From contig JAVVVJ010000005.1 in the NCBI GenBank assembly GCA_036652695.1, forward strand, positions 12,700 through 76,699: a DNA stretch of 64,000 nucleotides, written 5' to 3'. Source of the DNA: Limiplasma sp036652695 (lineage in GTDB: Bacteria > Bacillota > Clostridia > Christensenellales > Aristaeellaceae). Below are positions 61,474 through 64,000 of this stretch, in pieces. The first letter of the stretch is position 1. Each line of letters starts with the position of its first letter. The notes under the pieces were generated by a model. That model was not told the DNA's origin, made no database searches, and saw only the letters and a list, made by a program, of their open reading frames with translations. The position numbers were made by a program, and so were the translations under genes.

Positions 61474-63669
61474 TTAGCCTTGAGCGCTCTGGCTGGATCT
61501 TGTGCGTCTGCCAGTGCTGCGCGGCTTGGCTTTGGAAGCGTCCTCGGGCTTGCTGGCCTCCGGCTCAGGGTACGCATATCCATTTTCGCGATCGTCCGGC
61601 AAATGCCCATCCGTGCCGTTTGCGCTTCCGTCCGGCGCGTCCTGATATGCCCAGTCATCCTCCGGATAGCCGTTCAGGTCAACGCCTGCATCGCTCTGCG
61701 CATAATCGTCCGTATAGCCGTCGCTTTCCTCTGCCGGATAGGCGTTGGGGTCATATGCGGCATCATCGTAAGCAGTGCCGTCATAGGGATTCTCGTACAG
61801 CACGCTCTCGTCGGAAGGGTTCTCTTCATAGCTGCTCAAATCGCTGGTGAGGGCTTCATCGTAGAGGTCGTTGGGGTAGTCCTCCTCCTCGGTGTGCGTT
61901 TCCCCCTGCGTTTGCGCGGCGCTGCGCGCGTATTTCATATGCGGCAGCTCCTGATCTTCCTCATCGCGCTCGCCCATCAGCAGCGCGTCATCCTCGGCGG
62001 CAGTCGGTTCAATCGGCTTTTCCTCTTCCTCCGCAGGAGAGACGTAATCGCGGCGCTTGGCGCGCTCCAGATGATCAAACGCGGCCTCGGAAGCCTTTTT
62101 CTGATCGGCGCGGCGCTTTGTGGCCATGATGAGCAGCACACTTGAGCCAATCAGCAGCACGCCAGCCAAAATGAGCACCGGCCACAGGATGTTTTGAATG
62201 AGCTTAGGCACAGCGCCAATGCTCGCATCCCGGATGGGCGGCATGGTGACCGGCTGAAATATCGGTTCGCTGGTGGGCACTGGCGGCGGCGTAGGCGTAA
62301 CAGGCGCGGGTGTGGGTACAGAAAACGCGATTTGCACCTCGTTGCTTTCAGCGGTGATGATATCGCCGCGCGGATCCTCGCCAGCAGCGGCAAAGCGGAA
62401 CTTTCCCGCCATGGAAAGCGCCGTATCGCGCGTGAGCGTGCGGCTCTCCCCCGCCGGAATGCTATCAAAGGTATAAAGCTTCATTGTGCCATGGGAAACG
62501 GCTACCTTCTTTGCCTCCACCTTGCTGGTGTTTTCCACCTTGATGGAAAACCGCACCAAGCCAGGCGTTTCATATACCTCCGTGCGATCCGGGGTACAGG
62601 TGATGGCAAGGGTCAGCACGTCCTCCGGGTTCAGCGCCGTCACTGTAACGGCGTCGGTAGCCGTGGCGCTCTCCCCACCCGTGGCATCCGTTGCGGTAAT
62701 GGTAAACTGATACTGCGCGGTGGCGGGCACGGTAATTTCCTTGTCCAGCTTCAAGCTCTTGCCTGCGGCAAGCTCCTGACTGGCAAAAACCTCGCCAAGG
62801 GCGGCATCGGTTACGCGAATCGCGGTATAATCCACATTGCCTGTGTTTTTAAGCTCCAGCGTGAACGTCACTTTGCCATTGATGGTTACGCCCTTTGCGC
62901 TGGACGTGAGGGTCGCCGTAAGCGCGGATTCACCATAGCTGATCTTGGTATCCTCCACCGTATAGGTTTTGGTCTTGGATTCGCCCTCCGCTTTATAGGT
63001 GATGGTAGCGCCGCTGGTAAGATTTTTCTTACCCATGGTTACGGGATAGCTGATTTCGGCCAGCTGCCCACTTTTTAACTCTTTAATCGTCTGCTTTTCC
63101 TTATGGACATCAGCATTTTCCTTGATGACGATGTTCTTGAGGGTGATGGTCCCGGCGTTCATGATCTCGTATTTCACCGTGACCGTCTGACCCTCCTTGG
63201 CAACGGTCGGGGTGATGGTACGCTTGACGTCAATCGCCGCCTCCGCCGTTTGCACGCCGATCTTGGCGCGAATGGGCTGGCTCTGCTCCACGGCCTCGCC
63301 GCTATCTTTATAAATGGTGTATTTTACAAAATAAATGACGGATCCATTATCCAGCATCCGCTGGTTGACATCATAGGTGCCTGTCCATGTTTTGGACTCG
63401 CCCGCCTTGAGCAGCGCGGCGCCGTTTGTGCCAAAGTCGGCTACAATTTGGGCGGCCGGGTCGTACAGCACGACCGGATCCTTCAAATCGGTATCACCCG
63501 AATTGGAAATGGTGATGGCCACATTCACTGGGCCCGGACCGGCAAGCCTCGTGGGGTTCAGCTCCATGCTGCACACCACTGGATCCGTTTCCGCCATGGC
63601 AAACCCCATCATCAGCAAAGTTGCCGCAATGGTGGCGATCACTAGGAGCAGCTTACGTTTCCTCATCAT
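61474..63669 (-). CDS. Large membrane-anchored surface protein with CARDB-like repeats and acidic tail
   Basis: A 731-residue protein, not assigned to a named family. A signal peptide (MMRKRKLLLVIATIAATLLM, cut near AMAE) is followed by about four beta-sandwich domains at about 30-450. They resemble CARDB/NEW3-type modules (VNVAITISNSGDTDLKDPV, KYEIMNAGTITLKNIV, FTLELKNTGNVDYTAIRV, FSIKVENTSKVEAKKVAV). A Pro/Thr linker leads to one membrane helix (about 492-516, LWPVLILAGVLLIGSSVLLI). The 214-residue tail after KRRADQKK is presumably cytoplasmic and rich in Asp, Glu and Tyr, with a basic end. The Shine-Dalgarno site is 28 bases away but a hairpin lies between. A second ATG follows at 63666. 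Confidence 0.8.
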   Translation of the reverse strand: MMRKRKLLLVIATIAATLLMMGFAMAETDPVVCSMELNPTRLAGPGPVNVAITISNSGDTDLKDPVVLYDPAAQIVADFGTNGAALLKAGESKTWTGTYDVNQRMLDNGSVIYFVKYTIYKDSGEAVEQSQPIRAKIGVQTAEAAIDVKRTITPTVAKEGQTVTVKYEIMNAGTITLKNIVIKENADVHKEKQTIKELKSGQLAEISYPVTMGKKNLTSGATITYKAEGESKTKTYTVEDTKISYGESALTATLTSSAKGVTINGKVTFTLELKNTGNVDYTAIRVTDAALGEVFASQELAAGKSLKLDKEITVPATAQYQFTITATDATGGESATATDAVTVTALNPEDVLTLAITCTPDRTEVYETPGLVRFSIKVENTSKVEAKKVAVSHGTMKLYTFDSIPAGESRTLTRDTALSMAGKFRFAAAGEDPRGDIITAESNEVQIAFSVPTPAPVTPTPPPVPTSEPIFQPVTMPPIRDASIGAVPKLIQNILWPVLILAGVLLIGSSVLLIMATKRRADQKKASEAAFDHLERAKRRDYVSPAEEEEKPIEPTAAEDDALLMGERDEEDQELPHMKYARSAAQTQGETHTEEEDYPNDLYDEALTSDLSSYEENPSDESVLYENPYDGTAYDDAAYDPNAYPAEESDGYTDDYAQSDAGVDLNGYPEDDWAYQDAPDGSANGTDGHLPDDRENGYAYPEPEASKPEDASKAKPRSTGRRTRSSQSAQG

Positions 63670-63678
63670 CTATTCGTC

Positions 63679-63704
63679 GGGCGGCAATGGCCGCCCTTCC
63701 TCCC
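63679..63704 (-). promoter_or_regulatory. Ribosome binding site followed by a hairpin spacer
   Basis: GGGAGGA (63698-63704) is a good ribosome site but lies 28 bases before the ATG at 63669. GGGCGGC-CATT-GCCGCCC (63679-63696) between them forms a 7-bp hairpin. Looping it out leaves a 10-base spacing. Confidence 0.5.
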
Positions 63705-63814
63705 TTCGGCATGCCGACGGCTGCTCATGGTACAAGCGTGGTTCGTGGTTATCCTTGCCAATTCCATGAGTCATTATGCTACGTTGCGTGGATATTCACG
63801 GCCTTTACCATGAT

Positions 63815-63843
63815 ATTCTATTGCAAATCTGTGAAGGTGTCAA
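63815..63843 (-). promoter_or_regulatory. Sigma-A promoter of the surface-protein gene
   Basis: TTGACA (63838-63843) and TAGAAT (63815-63820) on the minus strand, spacer 17. The leader is about 140 bases. Confidence 0.7.
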
Positions 63844-63954
63844 GCGGAATACGGTTTTTAACTCCACCCGACGCAAATGTAACGCAGAAGGAACGGTCTT
63901 TCTTGCATATCAGGGAATGATACGGATGGCAAAAGCACATTTTTGAGAATAAAG

Positions 63955-64000
63955 TACCATCCATTGTACAAGAAAGAGGAAATCAGTACAATGGATGGTA
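63955..64000. terminator. Inverted repeat at the window edge, probable terminator
   Basis: A perfect 15-bp inverted repeat (63955-63969 and 63986-64000), loop of 16, running to the last base. It may end a minus-strand gene beyond the window; the T-run is weak. Apart from the promoter above, nothing else was seen between 63720 and 63955. Confidence 0.45.

Overview
This 64 kb window is chromosomal sequence from a Gram-positive-type, probably spore-forming member of the Bacillota, most likely class Clostridia. Several gene sets point that way. The dcw cluster runs mraZ-ftsL-pbp-murE-mraY-murD-ftsW-murA-ftsQ-ftsA-ftsZ, and MurE carries the DNPR motif of meso-diaminopimelate enzymes. Other Bacillota markers are RemA (DUF370), RicT, the c-di-AMP receptor DarA, the lonB-lonA-engB trio and dipicolinate synthase dpaAB. 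The DNA looks moderately GC-rich (not computed). Shine-Dalgarno sites are strong and GTG/TTG starts are common. The sequence is an assembly: 100 Ns interrupt ftsK at 7336-7435. No tRNA, rRNA, CRISPR array, phage or insertion sequence was recognised.

Layout. 1-3395: end of an LplB/LplC-type sugar ABC permease pair on the + strand, convergent with a membrane-anchored AraC-type regulator. 3505-13442: a PHP phosphoesterase (+), then on the - strand a metallophosphoesterase, FtsK/SpoIIIE, a secreted DUF3298-type protein, dpaB-dpaA with a sigma-K-like promoter, and a GH65 disaccharide phosphorylase. 13513-28568: a YkvI-like transporter and the dcw cluster, read from a strong sigma-A promoter before mraZ, with a second promoter before ftsA-ftsZ. 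28860-31433: a phosphohydrolase with a zinc-ribbon protein, a divergent secreted CAP-domain protein and a small unknown gene. 31518-39791: engB, lonA and lonB, then the yicC-remA-gmk-rpoZ-coaBC operon. 40002-46365: ferredoxin, darA-holB-ricT, a cysteine-desulfidase-like protein (+), a radical SAM protein (-) and a maltose-type acetyltransferase (+). 46463-53527: a GH31 alpha-xylosidase with a sugar isomerase/epimerase-like protein, then a complete sugar importer (binding protein and two permeases, no ATPase). 53741-63669: an Eis-like acetyltransferase, a Nudix-LysR-MATE operon, a secreted GH18 protein, a phosphohexomutase, a DUF2461 protein and a large surface protein with an acidic cytoplasmic tail.

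Taken together this is mostly housekeeping DNA (envelope growth, division, proteolysis, nucleotide and CoA supply) interleaved with carbohydrate-use modules (GH65, GH31, two CUT1-type ABC systems, phosphohexomutase). The least explained signals are regulatory. They are a MerR-type 19-bp-spacer promoter in front of a 69-codon ORF ending in a CxC-rich tail (49660-49974), a 15-bp operator-like palindrome between the CAP and zinc-ribbon genes, a sigma-K-like promoter for dpaAB that explains a TTG start, and a hairpin inside the Shine-Dalgarno spacer of the large surface protein. All promoter and terminator calls were made by eye.
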